DNA of 64,000 nucleotides from an uncultured Sulfitobacter sp. (GTDB taxonomy: Bacteria; Pseudomonadota; Alphaproteobacteria; Rhodobacterales; Rhodobacteraceae), in the NCBI RefSeq assembly GCF_947497275.1, contig NZ_CANMFS010000009.1, positions 62,001 through 126,000 of the forward strand, written 5' to 3'. The notes under the pieces are model-generated. The model saw only the letters and a program-made list of their open reading frames with translations, was not told the origin of the DNA and made no database searches. Positions 1-8,144 of the stretch are shown one piece after another. The translations under genes were made by a program, and so were the position numbers. Each line of letters opens with the position of its first letter. Within the stretch, counting starts at the first letter, position 1.

Positions 1-540
1 CCCGAGGGCGCCGTGTGCCGCTGACGCCTGTCGCGCCACGTCATGGCAGAACGCCTTGTCGGCCATCCGGTCGATCCCCATGAGCGGGGACAGCTGGAGC
101 GTGATTTCGGGTGCATCCTCACCAAGTTCGCGCAAAACCTCCCAGGCGAGCGGTGCCTGCGCGCTGTCGCCCCAATCCACATGGCTGCGCAACGCGCCGC
201 ATCCGGCCTCGCGGGCCTGTGCCAATCCGTGCCCGGCCCTGCGGCGCACATCTTCCTCGGTCCAGCCTTCGCGGTCTTTCGACTGGGCATTGATTGCGGC
301 CCTCAGATCGCCCGCGACCGGCCCCATCCGCGCGATTGTGTGACACTTATCGAGATGGCAATGCGGCTCTGTCAGCGCGGGCAGCAGCATCTGGGGGGTG
401 TCTGTGCGCGCGCTCGAATGCAGGCGGACGGCGGTGCCGCGTTCAATGGTCAAAGCGCCGCGTTGGCAATCACCCTCTCGCGTGCCCCCAAAGCGGTCCG
501 GGTCGCGCAGGAGACTGCGGGGAATCAAGATATCTTCCAT
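1..540 (-). CDS. Amidohydrolase, cytosine-deaminase-like (N-terminal part, runs off window)
   Basis: The first 180 codons of a minus-strand gene are present, starting at an ATG at 540 and open to the window edge. Around residues 60-69 there is EPHCHLDKCHT, which matches the metal-binding HxHLDK motif of cytosine deaminase/AtzC-type amidohydrolases (usually HIHLDK). A later RSHVDWGD segment fits the same fold. Enzymes of this family hydrolyse amino groups from pyrimidine or triazine rings in the cytoplasm. The substrate cannot be decided from this fragment. The gene is divergent from the exporter at 649. Confidence 0.75.
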   Translation of the reverse strand, partial: MEDILIPRSLLRDPDRFGGTREGDCQRGALTIERGTAVRLHSSARTDTPQMLLPALTEPHCHLDKCHTIARMGPVAGDLRAAINAQSKDREGWTEEDVRRRAGHGLAQAREAGCGALRSHVDWGDSAQAPLAWEVLRELGEDAPEITLQLSPLMGIDRMADKAFCHDVARQASAAHGALG

Positions 541-648
541 TTCAATCGGCTCGCTTGGTCGGGTCCTTGTAAAAGGGTAGGGCGCATCGAGGCACAGTCG
601 AGTACCCAACGCCTTTACGCCACCGACAAAAGCGGTCACCTCTGTTGC

Positions 649-1515
649 ATGACCATGCAATCGAAAGGGATTCTTCTGACGGTACTGGGCGTTCTGTGCG
701 TCGTGCCGGACAGCCTGTTTGTGCGATTGATCGCAGCAGATCCTCTGACGATCGCCTTCTGGCGCTTGCTCAACTCCGCCGTCCTCATCGCGCTGGGACT
801 CTACCTATGGCGTGGCACCGCCCCGTTTCGGGCTGTGCTTTCGACAGGATGGGCAGGCGTGGTGTTCGGTGCCGGTACGGGGCTCAGCGGGGCGCTGTTC
901 GTGTTGGCCGTCGCACATACTTCTGTGGCCAATGTGGTGTTCATCATCGCCGCGATGCCGGTGTTTGCGATGATTTTCAGCCGGTTATTTCTGGCGGAAC
1001 CGATCAGTCGCCGGATGCTGCTGACCATCGCGGCGGTCGCGTTTGGCCTTGGCATCATCGCCTACGGCTCGGGCCAGACACAGGGCGCGTCGATCACCGG
1101 CGATCTGATGGCTCTGGGCGTGTCGGCATTGTTCGCCGCCGGGCTGACCGCCGCGCGGCGGGTGCGGAATGTGCCGATGGTCGCGATGGTTCCGATGGCT
1201 TACGTCGTGGTTGCTGCCGCACTGTTGCCCTTCGCCGCACCGTTCAGCGTCGCGGCCGCGGACATCCCATTTCTTGCCGCGCATGCCGGGTTCATCGCTC
1301 TGTCCTCGATCTTTCTCGCACTTGGACCGCGCTTTATCACCAGCGCGGAGGTGTCATTGCTGGTGCTGATTGAAAGCGTCTGCGCACCGCTGCTGGTTTG
1401 GGGCGTCCTGGGCGAGGATCCGGGCCCTTGGGCCATACTGGGCGGCGCGGTGGTGCTGGGGGCACTGTTCGCATCCAACCTCTACGTTCTGATGCGGCGG
1501 CGCGGACGCGCTTAG
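649..1515 (+). CDS. DMT-superfamily transporter (EamA domains)
   Basis: A 288-aa, very hydrophobic protein with about ten predicted membrane segments and two EamA repeats, the usual size for drug/metabolite exporters of the inner membrane. A longer reading frame extends upstream to 43, but that part lies over the divergent amidohydrolase and is not transporter-like. I therefore start at ATG 649 (MTMQSKG); ATG 655 is an alternative. The TAG stop overlaps the convergent mipZ stop by two bases. The substrate is unknown. Confidence 0.85.
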   Translation: MTMQSKGILLTVLGVLCVVPDSLFVRLIAADPLTIAFWRLLNSAVLIALGLYLWRGTAPFRAVLSTGWAGVVFGAGTGLSGALFVLAVAHTSVANVVFIIAAMPVFAMIFSRLFLAEPISRRMLLTIAAVAFGLGIIAYGSGQTQGASITGDLMALGVSALFAAGLTAARRVRNVPMVAMVPMAYVVVAAALLPFAAPFSVAAADIPFLAAHAGFIALSSIFLALGPRFITSAEVSLLVLIESVCAPLLVWGVLGEDPGPWAILGGAVVLGALFASNLYVLMRRRGRA

Positions 1516-2321
1516 AAGTCCGCGTCGACCCCCGGCAAATTCAGTGCCTTGATCAGGTCGCGCAATTCCTGCCGCGCCGCGATGTTGGAGATGTTAAGCT
1601 GTTTGACGCCGATGTCCTTGAGATCCAGCAGGGTCAGGCCGCGCGGAAACAGCTCGCGGAAGATCACCCGTTCGTTGAAGCCGGGTGCGATGCGAAAGCC
1701 GATACGCTTGGACAGGTTCTGGATCGCGCGCTCCATCTTGTCCTTGTTGACCATGCGCTGCGCGCCCAGGCGATTGCGCACCACGACCCAGTCGATCGCC
1801 GGCAGCCCGGCCTGCGACCGCAGCTGGCGCGCGTTCCAGACCATCTCGGAATAGACCGAGGGGCCGGTGATCTTGTCTCCGGAGGCGTCGGTGTGGGCCA
1901 GCAGATCAAAATCGATGAAGCTGTCGTTGAGTGGCGTGATCAGAGTGTCGGCCAGCGAATGGGCGACCTGGCTCAGCCGGGTGTGTGATCCCGGACAATC
2001 GATCAGGATGAAATCATTGCTGGGTTCAAGCTCGGCCACGGCGGCGGACAGCCGATGGTCGTACACGTTTTCACCCGGTTGCAACGCGCTCGCGTCGATT
2101 TCGGGCAATTCGTGACATTTCGGGCTTGGCAGATCGAGACCGGATTCCGCGAGAAAAGACAGCCGGTTGTCGACGTAGCGCCCGAATGTGCGTTGCCGCA
2201 GATCCAGATCAAGCGCGCTGACCGAGTGGCCCATACGTGCAAGGGCTGTCGCCACATGCATGGATACGGTCGATTTACCGGCCCCGCCTTTTTCGTTTCC
2301 GACGACGATGATGTGCGCCAT
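1512..2321 (-). CDS. mipZ: Division-plane positioning ATPase MipZ
   Basis: A 269-aa ParA/MinD-type ATPase. The deviant Walker A NEKGGAGKST lies at residues 9-18, followed by the DLDLRQRTFGRY switch region and a later FILIDCPG Walker B. These features and the length match alphaproteobacterial MipZ, which forms a polar gradient through ParB and inhibits FtsZ assembly so that division occurs at midcell. The start is ATG 2321, preceded by an AGAGGG ribosome site. In-frame sequence upstream is not conserved-looking. The gene stands alone, convergent with the exporter. Confidence 0.92.
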   Translation of the reverse strand: MAHIIVVGNEKGGAGKSTVSMHVATALARMGHSVSALDLDLRQRTFGRYVDNRLSFLAESGLDLPSPKCHELPEIDASALQPGENVYDHRLSAAVAELEPSNDFILIDCPGSHTRLSQVAHSLADTLITPLNDSFIDFDLLAHTDASGDKITGPSVYSEMVWNARQLRSQAGLPAIDWVVVRNRLGAQRMVNKDKMERAIQNLSKRIGFRIAPGFNERVIFRELFPRGLTLLDLKDIGVKQLNISNIAARQELRDLIKALNLPGVDADF

Positions 2322-2442
2322 GCCCAATGTCCCTCTGTCCGGCCTGTGTTTACACAGGATATTGTTGATCGCACTATATGTGGGGTTTGACCGTTTGGGA
2401 AGTGCGGAGCGTCGGCTAATCCTTCGGCTGAGCGGGGGTGTC

Positions 2443-2796
2443 CTAGCTGAAGATATTCGTCCAACCGGAACCGTTGCGCTGCCAAATCGACGAGACATAC
2501 ATCGTTTCATCTTGACTGCGCGCGATGCGTCGGAATTGGGTGCGATAGCTGATCATGGCATGACCCGCGCCAAGAGGGTGAACATGGATGTGCGACAAAC
2601 GGTAGGAGAGCACACTTGGTCCGGCGTCCAGTTGCGCCAGATGGTCTGCCTTGGGCGCGAACCCATCCGGATAGACACCCAGAAACGTCGAATGCAGGGC
2701 GGCGTCATCTGCGTCGCGATCACCGCTGACCAGGGCCTTCCAGACCTGCGTTTCACAGGCCAGTATCGCGTCGTGCAGTTTCTTATCGGACAACAT
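2443..2796 (-). CDS. NTF2-like/DUF4440-type small protein
   Basis: A 117-aa protein beginning MLSDKKLHDAIL and ending with SSIWQRNGSGWTNIF. The layout is an N-terminal helix, HSTFLGVYPDGF, then YRTQFRR and a final strand with a Trp. This is the pattern of the cone-shaped NTF2/DUF4440 fold, which binds small ligands or acts as a minor enzyme domain. No catalytic assignment is possible. It lies 121 bp upstream of mipZ on the same strand. Confidence 0.65.
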   Translation of the reverse strand: MLSDKKLHDAILACETQVWKALVSGDRDADDAALHSTFLGVYPDGFAPKADHLAQLDAGPSVLSYRLSHIHVHPLGAGHAMISYRTQFRRIARSQDETMYVSSIWQRNGSGWTNIFS

Positions 2797-2825
2797 GGAT
2801 ACAGCCTAAACGCTCAAGGCGCATG

Positions 2826-2855
2826 AAAAAAGGCGCACCCGAATGGAGCGCGCCT
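2826..2855 (-). terminator. Rho-independent terminator after rpmE
   Basis: Read on the minus strand, AGGCGCGC and GTGCGCCT form an 8-bp stem with one G-U pair, followed by six T. It ends the rplS-rpmE transcript 26 bp after rpmE. Confidence 0.8.
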
Positions 2856-2880
2856 CTCATACCAGTTCGTAAAGTAGGGC

Positions 2881-3102
2881 TTAGAAACCCAGACCGGCAT
2901 ATTTGTTCTTGAACTTCGACACGCGGCCGCCGGTGTCCATCAGACGGCTGGTGCCACCGGTCCACGCGGGGTGTACGGAGGGGTCGATGTCAAGCGACAG
3001 CTGGTCGCCTTCCTTGCCCCATGTCGATTTCATTTCCACCACGGTGCCGTCGGTCATCTTGACGTTGATGGTGTGGTATTCGGGATGTGTATCGGCTTTC
3101 AT
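2881..3102 (-). CDS. rpmE: 50S ribosomal protein L31
   Basis: A 73-aa protein, [19 protein letters not shown]..., with the L31 core and the C-terminal [19 protein letters not shown]. The zinc-binding cysteines of the C+ form are absent, so this is the zinc-independent form usual in alphaproteobacteria. It lies 11 bp after rplS and shares its transcript and terminator. Confidence 0.96.
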   Translation of the reverse strand: MKADTHPEYHTINVKMTDGTVVEMKSTWGKEGDQLSLDIDPSVHPAWTGGTSRLMDTGGRVSKFKNKYAGLGF

Positions 3103-3113
3103 CTGTCTGACCT

Positions 3114-3488
3114 TTACGCTTTGAGGGGCTTGTAGTGCGCGTTCTCGGTGATACGCGCGGATTTACCACGGCGCGAGCGCAGGTAATACAGCTTGGCGCG
3201 GCGTACGCGGCCACGGCGGACAACGGTGATCTCGTCGATGTTGGTCGAGTGCAGCGGGAAAACACGCTCCACACCTTCGCCAAAGGAGATCTTGCGGACC
3301 GTGAAAGAACCGGCGATGCCCTTGCCGTTCTTGCGGCTGATGCAGACACCTTCGTAGTTCTGCACACGGGTGCGCGTGCCTTCGGTCACTTTGAAACCGA
3401 CGCGGATGGTGTCACCGGCGCGGAAATCCGGAATTTTCTTGTCGAGCTCGGCGACTTGCTCCGCCTCGATCTGTGCGATCAGGTTCAT
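3114..3488 (-). CDS. rplS: 50S ribosomal protein L19
   Basis: A 124-aa L19 with the typical [16 protein letters not shown] and RNYEGVCI-like segments (here [12 protein letters not shown]) and a basic C-terminal region. L19 sits at the 30S-50S interface. The start is ATG 3488 with a TAGGAG site 8 bp upstream. In most bacteria rplS directly follows trmD. Here trmD lies 3 kb away, beyond two further minus-strand genes and an opposite-strand ppk2-ydcH pair, so rplS must have its own promoter in 3489-3793. Confidence 0.97.
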   Translation of the reverse strand: MNLIAQIEAEQVAELDKKIPDFRAGDTIRVGFKVTEGTRTRVQNYEGVCISRKNGKGIAGSFTVRKISFGEGVERVFPLHSTNIDEITVVRRGRVRRAKLYYLRSRRGKSARITENAHYKPLKA

Positions 3489-3793
3489 CTGATGCGTCTC
3501 CTATGATGCTCGTGGTATGCCACGAAGTTGTTTTGCCGATCCAAGAGCTTCGGTCTGTGTCCCGGACCTGCCGCAGCGGCCCACCGAAGATAGAATCATC
3601 GTTCGCTTGTTTTACCCATAGGGCAAAGGTCCGGAGCCGCGTTCGCACAGCGCCGGATTGCTGCGCGTATAGGTCTGATACCGGCGCGGATCAAGCGTTG
3701 AATCTCTGCTGCCACCTCTTGATCCACATCAAGGCGTGCTGCGGTCAGGGCGGGGTAGAAGCCGACGTCGATGGAGAGAGAAAAGGGGGGGCC
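3489..3793. other. Divergent rplS/ppk2 intergenic region
   Basis: 305 bp without a gene. It carries the rplS ribosome site, a short CGTGG-TATG-CCACG hairpin near 3510, the perfect FNR-type box at 3719-3732 and a purine-rich ppk2 ribosome site. In-frame extension of ppk2 upstream through this region is possible on paper but does not look like PPK2 protein. Confidence 0.7.
3719..3732. promoter_or_regulatory. FNR/FnrL-type operator upstream of ppk2
   Basis: TTGATCCACATCAA is a perfect match to the TTGAT-N4-ATCAA consensus of FNR/FnrL and related Crp-family regulators. It is centred about 68 bp before the ppk2 start. This suggests oxygen- or NO-dependent control of ppk2; the direction of control is not evident. 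Confidence 0.65.
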
Positions 3794-4675
3794 ATGGCCG
3801 ACACGTCAAAAGAACGGGGCAGCCAAGAGCGCGGCGCCCGGATTGTCGGGTTCGAGCAGGGCGAGTACCCCTACAAGACCAAGTTGCCCCGCAAGACCTA
3901 CGAAGCGGAGAAGGCGGCCTTGCAGGTGGAATTGTTGAAGGTTCAGCACTGGATCCAGGAAACGGGTCAAAAGTTCGTTCTGCTGTTCGAGGGGCGCGAT
4001 GCCGCAGGCAAGGGCGGCACGATCAAACGGTTCACCGAACACCTCAACCCGCGGGCCGCGCGGGTCGTGGCCCTGAACAAACCTACGGACGAGGAACGCG
4101 GGCAGTGGTTTTTCCAGAGATACATCAAGCACCTGCCCACGTCCGGCGAGATGGTTCTGTATGACCGCTCCTGGTACAACCGGGCGGGCGTCGAACGGGT
4201 GATGAATTTTTGCGCGCCGTCCGATTATCTGGAATTCATGCGCCAGACGCCGGAGTTCGAGCGCATGCTGACCCGCAGCGGGATCCGCCTTTTCAAATAC
4301 TGGTTCTCCGTGACTCGTGAGGAACAAAAGCAGCGGTTTGCGGCGCGTGAAACCGACCCGCTCAAGCGGTGGAAGCTGTCGCGGATCGACCGCGCGAGCC
4401 TTGATAAATGGGACGATTACACCGAAGCGAAAGAGGCGATGTTTTTCTATACCGATACGGCGGATGCGCCTTGGACCGTCATCCGGTCAAATGACAAGAA
4501 ACGCGCGCGGATCACCTGCATGCGCCACTTCCTGTCGCAACTGGAGTACCCGGACAAGGACCACACGGTCGCGCGCAAACCGGACGCCAGGATTTTTCAC
4601 CAGGCAGACACGTTGTTGCAAGAGTCGCAGCACATTCTGGCCACTTCCCTTCACCCCAAAACACGCAAAAGTTAA
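3794..4675 (+). CDS. ppk2: Polyphosphate kinase 2 (PPK2 family)
   Basis: A 293-aa soluble kinase that transfers phosphate between polyphosphate and nucleotides. Walker A GRDAAGKGGT is at residues 67-76. The lid/Walker B stretch YDRSWYNRAGVERVM follows near 122-136, and WKLSRIDRASLDKWDDY is also characteristic. Length and motifs fit single-domain PPK2. The start is ATG 3794 after a GAGAGAGAAAAGGGGG purine run. It is followed after 13 bp by the DUF465 gene and probably forms an operon with it. The specific nucleotide (ADP or GDP) is not decidable here. Confidence 0.93.
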   Translation: MADTSKERGSQERGARIVGFEQGEYPYKTKLPRKTYEAEKAALQVELLKVQHWIQETGQKFVLLFEGRDAAGKGGTIKRFTEHLNPRAARVVALNKPTDEERGQWFFQRYIKHLPTSGEMVLYDRSWYNRAGVERVMNFCAPSDYLEFMRQTPEFERMLTRSGIRLFKYWFSVTREEQKQRFAARETDPLKRWKLSRIDRASLDKWDDYTEAKEAMFFYTDTADAPWTVIRSNDKKRARITCMRHFLSQLEYPDKDHTVARKPDARIFHQADTLLQESQHILATSLHPKTRKS

Positions 4676-4688
4676 GAAAGAACACCGA

Positions 4689-4931
4689 ATGTCACACACC
4701 CCGCATGAACTGAACGAGGAATTTCCGAAGCAAGTCGAGAAGATGGCCGACCTGCGCCAGTCCGACAGCCACTTCGCCAAGCTTTCCGAAAGCTATCACA
4801 CCGTCAACCGCGCAATTCACCGCGCGGAAACGGACGTCGAGCCGACAAGTGACGACAACATGCAGCAGATGCGCCGCGAGCGTCTGGCGCTGAAAGACGA
4901 GATCGCCACCTATCTGCGCGAACAGGCGTAG
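4689..4931 (+). CDS. YdcH-family (DUF465) small helical protein
   Basis: An 80-aa, charged, all-helical protein. SDSHFAKLSESYHTVNRAIH and the C-terminal RRERLALKDEIATYLRE match the DUF465/YdcH pattern of two antiparallel helices. Function is unknown in the family. The start is ATG 4689, 13 bp after ppk2. Confidence 0.85.
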   Translation: MSHTPHELNEEFPKQVEKMADLRQSDSHFAKLSESYHTVNRAIHRAETDVEPTSDDNMQQMRRERLALKDEIATYLREQA

Positions 4932-4938
4932 CGTTGAT

Positions 4939-4970
4939 CGCCGCCTCCCGGCGCTGGTCGGGGGGCGGCG
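4939..4970. terminator. Hairpin between convergent ydcH-like and GNAT genes
   Basis: A 12-bp stem with one T-G pair (4939-4950 with 4959-4970) and an 8-base loop. There is no clear T run, so it may act in both directions as a weak terminator or RNA-end protector. Confidence 0.5.
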
Positions 4971-5819
4971 TCAGTACAGCTTCATATCCATCAGCACGAC
5001 TTCAGAATACATGTGGTCGATCTCGGAGGGCAGTAGGCTGTCGCCCTTGTAGAACCGCGGCACTTCTATCGCTTCGACCGTATCGGGCTGTGCGCCCCTG
5101 GCCAAACGGCTGTCGACGCTGAAGATGGCCGCATCGGGCGGCAGAAGCGTATCGGCCACGGCCTGCCCATGCCGGGCCAACAGATCCGGCTGGCCGACAT
5201 AGACGACCTCATGGGTCACATATTCATCGACCTTCTGTTTCACCGAAAGCACCAACGTCAGCGGCCCGCCGGGAGTCTCGATAACCACCGGCTTGAGGTT
5301 CAGGTCCGCATGGTCGCGCAGAACTTGGCTGTCCACCGCGTTCAAATCGGCGTCGCCCAGCGGAGATAGCGTGTGGGACAGGGGCGCGAAGCCGCCGTGC
5401 CGCCACACGAGCCGGTTTGCATCCAGCACCCTGAACCCGATCCGGTCCACCAGAGGCAGCGCGGCTTTCGCACTCGTCAGGTTGGTCGAGGTGACTTCGG
5501 GGTCGGCCATGGCCGTGCGCATCAGCGCCTCTCCTATCCCCATGCCGCGATGGGATTTCAGCACGTACCAAGACGACAGGTTGCGGTAACGCCTGAGCCC
5601 GCGCGGCGTGTGACGCAGGCTGTCGTTCATGCCCAACACGCCAACCAACGACCCCCCGTCCCGCGCGGTGACGGCAAATTCGCCCCGTGCGCCACCCCAC
5701 CGATTGGCCAGCAGACGGGTCCAGCCGTCAGCGCCCCATTTGGCACGCGGAAAAGCGTCACCCATGAAAGCCTCGACCTCCGCGCGCTGGATGGGCAGGG
5801 CGAATGTAATGTCAACCAC
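4971..5819 (-). CDS. GNAT-family N-acetyltransferase
   Basis: A 282-aa protein. The acetyl-CoA-binding motif SHRGMGIGEALM lies near residues 91-102, followed by a typical KAALPLVDRIGFRVL segment. The C-terminal half is an additional domain without clear identity. The start is GTG 5819, two bases after the TGA of the deacetylase-like gene, so the two are translationally coupled. The substrate is unknown. Neighbours suggest it travels with the trmD transcript. Confidence 0.75.
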   Translation of the reverse strand: MVDITFALPIQRAEVEAFMGDAFPRAKWGADGWTRLLANRWGGARGEFAVTARDGGSLVGVLGMNDSLRHTPRGLRRYRNLSSWYVLKSHRGMGIGEALMRTAMADPEVTSTNLTSAKAALPLVDRIGFRVLDANRLVWRHGGFAPLSHTLSPLGDADLNAVDSQVLRDHADLNLKPVVIETPGGPLTLVLSVKQKVDEYVTHEVVYVGQPDLLARHGQAVADTLLPPDAAIFSVDSRLARGAQPDTVEAIEVPRFYKGDSLLPSEIDHMYSEVVLMDMKLY

Positions 5820-5822
5820 GGA

Positions 5823-6569
5823 TCACCCCTTCGACTGCATGTCGGGAACGGTCATCCACAGACCGCGCGTGCGCGCAAAGAGCGCCTGCGTGAACGCCCA
5901 GACCGCGTCGTTCGTCTGCAAGTGATGCGTCACGTACCCGACGGGCTGGGTGGGGGCTGTGACCCGGCGGTGGCACAGGTGATCCAAAAGCATGGTCAAC
6001 ATCTTGTCGGTACCGCGAAACACGCGGTCGTATTTCCAGCGGATCGGATCCAGATGCGCGTCGATCTGGACCAGTCCCGCCACCGGCGTGTCATCGCCGC
6101 GCCCCACAAAGGTAGACAAGAAACCATACCCCAAATCGGGTAGTCGTCGCCGCGTCGCATCGCCGATCCGGTTCCAGGGCGGTACGAACGCGGGCAGCAG
6201 ACCGGGCATTCGGGCTTCCTCCAGCATATCCCACCCGCGTCGCAAGTCCTCGGCTTGCAGCTCCAACGCACGCGTGACGCCGACCTCGGACGCCGGGCTG
6301 CCCTTGGGTTCGTGATTGATGTGGGCGAACCCGTGTTGCAGCACATGGACGCGCGCCGCATCGCGCAGGCGCGGCGCCAGATCGGGGCTTTGACCTTGCG
6401 GTATGACCGACAGGTGCACGGGGACCTCGTATGCGTCCGACAGGGTCAGCAACGTTTCCAGTTGCGGAGTGACCCGTTGTGCATCGTCGTCACGCCACCA
6501 CAGCCGTGGCGTCAGCCTAGCCGTACGCCACAGCGCCAATTCAGCGTCCAGCCCGGCCCAGTCAGCCAT
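5823..6569 (-). CDS. Polysaccharide-deacetylase-like protein
   Basis: A 248-aa protein with WWRDDDA near residue 25 (metal-binding Asp pair), QHGFAHINH near 80 (the His motif) and PPWNRIGD near 130. These correspond to motifs 1-3 of NodB-type carbohydrate esterases, although PPWNR replaces the usual RxPxG-like motif. No signal peptide is seen, so a cytoplasmic role or non-classical substrate is possible. ATG 6569 overlaps the trmD stop by 8 bp; an in-frame ATG at 6584 is less likely. Confidence 0.7.
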   Translation of the reverse strand: MADWAGLDAELALWRTARLTPRLWWRDDDAQRVTPQLETLLTLSDAYEVPVHLSVIPQGQSPDLAPRLRDAARVHVLQHGFAHINHEPKGSPASEVGVTRALELQAEDLRRGWDMLEEARMPGLLPAFVPPWNRIGDATRRRLPDLGYGFLSTFVGRGDDTPVAGLVQIDAHLDPIRWKYDRVFRGTDKMLTMLLDHLCHRRVTAPTQPVGYVTHHLQTNDAVWAFTQALFARTRGLWMTVPDMQSKG

Positions 6570-7359
6570 CCCTTTTTGCCTCATGCGCCGCCCACAGATC
6601 CGGCCTGCGCGTGCGCGTCAGTTCGCGCGACATCTCTCGGCGCCATTTCTCGATCTCGGCGTGGTTGCCCGACATCAGCACCGGCGGGATCGCGCGGCCC
6701 TGCCATTCTGCGGGTCTGGTGTACTGAGGATGCTCCAACAGCCCGGCGGAATGGCTTTCCTCGACAGCACTTTCGGCATTGCCCAGAACACCGGGCAGAA
6801 GCCGCACCGTCGCGTCGATCATTGCCTGTGCGGCCAGCTCGCCGCCCGTCATCACGAAATCGCCGAGTGAGATTTCGGTGACGCCGTAGTGCTCGATCAC
6901 CCGCTCGTCCACGCCTTCGAAACGCCCGCACAGCATGGTAACGCCCTGACAGCCCGCCAGATCCTGCGCCATCGCCTGATCGAAACGCCTGCCGCGCGGG
7001 CTCATGTACAGAATGGGCCAGCGGCCCTGCGCGTAGGTCTGCGCCGCCTCTATGGCCGGCCCTACAACGTCCGCGCGCAGCACCATGCCCGCGCCGCCCC
7101 CTGCAGGCGTGTCATCGACGTTGCGGTGCTTGGTCAGGCCAAAGCTGCGCAGATCATGGGTGTGCAATTGCCAGCGCCCTTCGTTCAAGGCGCGCCCGGT
7201 CAGGCTCGCGCCCAGCACACCCGGGAAAAGCTCGGGGAAGAGGGTGATCACATGGACCTGCCACGCGGTTGCATAGTCCGGTACGTCCTGCATCAACGCG
7301 CGCGGTTTCAGGGTCGGGGTCACGCGCTGCTTGCCGTGGGATCGGGACGGGCTGCTCAT
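6562..7359 (-). CDS. trmD: tRNA (guanine-N1-)-methyltransferase TrmD
   Basis: A 265-aa SPOUT methyltransferase that makes m1G37 in tRNA to prevent frameshifting. VITLFPELFPG, the active-site stretch DDTPAGGGAGMVL, LCGRFEGVDERVIEH and GDFVMTGGELAA (trefoil-knot SAM site) are all intact. There is an N-terminal extension of about 33 residues before VHVITLF. The start codon overlaps the upstream sulfotransferase-like gene in an ATGA junction, and its own end overlaps the deacetylase-like gene. Confidence 0.97.
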   Translation of the reverse strand: MSSPSRSHGKQRVTPTLKPRALMQDVPDYATAWQVHVITLFPELFPGVLGASLTGRALNEGRWQLHTHDLRSFGLTKHRNVDDTPAGGGAGMVLRADVVGPAIEAAQTYAQGRWPILYMSPRGRRFDQAMAQDLAGCQGVTMLCGRFEGVDERVIEHYGVTEISLGDFVMTGGELAAQAMIDATVRLLPGVLGNAESAVEESHSAGLLEHPQYTRPAEWQGRAIPPVLMSGNHAEIEKWRREMSRELTRTRRPDLWAAHEAKRDG

Positions 7360-8144
7360 GCCTGGGGACCTTTCGATAGGATATCGCTCTTCGCGGCATC
7401 ACGGGTTTCGCGGTCGCGGTATCTGCGGTTCGCGTCCAGCAACGCGGCAAGGGTATCATCGCTGACGCGCGTGTTCTGCGGCGGCTGCGGGATCAGCGTG
7501 TGCCGGATTTCGGCGGGAATGTCACATAGATCAAGGACCGGATCCGCCGGGCCAAGCGGCAGTGTCGCGCAGTCTTCGAGACGGTAACTGTGCACGGGGG
7601 CCGGAACGCGACTGGTGACATCCTGCACGATACCGTCAAGTGCGGGTGCCCGCGGATAACGATCGCAAAACGTCTTGAAATCAAGGGTCATGGCGGAGGA
7701 TTTCACATGCTCGGCCCAAGCCGAGCGCAGCCACGCCTCCGGCGCGCGGGTGGAGAAACAGAAGATCACAGGGGCCTCTGGATAGGCCGCCTTTGCGCGT
7801 TCCCAGAACAGATAGCTCAGCACCGGGGCTGCTTCGTATGTGACCAGCGAGCCGCGTCCGGGCATGTGACCCGAAAGCTCCTCGGCGCTCAGCAGCAGTG
7901 TCCGGCGCGGCATACCGGGCAGGCCTGCCAGCAGCGCGTCGAAACGGCGGCCCACCTTGTCGAGTGCTGCGTCGGTCCCATAGGTCGAATAACCGCGCGT
8001 TGCGTGCATCAGCTCGGTCATTTGGCCCTTCAGGCGCAGGGCCAGCGCGGGCATCAGCGCCTTGCGGTTGGCGCGCAGCACTTGCTGGACTGTCGATGTG
8101 CCAGTCTTGTGGAAGCCTGCGTGGATGACGATGCGGCGCGGCAT
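7356..8144 (-). CDS. Sulfotransferase-like protein, copy 1
   Basis: A 262-aa protein that starts MPRRIVIHAGFHKTGTSTVQ. HxGFHKTGTS is the PAPS 5'-phosphosulfate loop of sulfotransferases. A further APEAWLRSAWAEHV segment resembles the 3'-phosphate-binding Arg/Ser region. It is clearly paralogous to the next gene (shared HKTGT, LRANRKAL, GHMPGR, WLRS). Start ATG 8144 overlaps the stop of copy 2 (TGATG), and its stop overlaps the trmD start (ATGA), so it is embedded between rimM and trmD. The acceptor is unknown. Confidence 0.7.
   Translation of the reverse strand: MPRRIVIHAGFHKTGTSTVQQVLRANRKALMPALALRLKGQMTELMHATRGYSTYGTDAALDKVGRRFDALLAGLPGMPRRTLLLSAEELSGHMPGRGSLVTYEAAPVLSYLFWERAKAAYPEAPVIFCFSTRAPEAWLRSAWAEHVKSSAMTLDFKTFCDRYPRAPALDGIVQDVTSRVPAPVHSYRLEDCATLPLGPADPVLDLCDIPAEIRHTLIPQPPQNTRVSDDTLAALLDANRRYRDRETRDAAKSDILSKGPQA

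Noticed and set aside
43..648. N-terminal extension of the first DMT transporter to position 43
   Set aside because: The extension is not membrane-like and lies over a minus-strand amidohydrolase with an HCHLDK motif; the transporter begins at 649.
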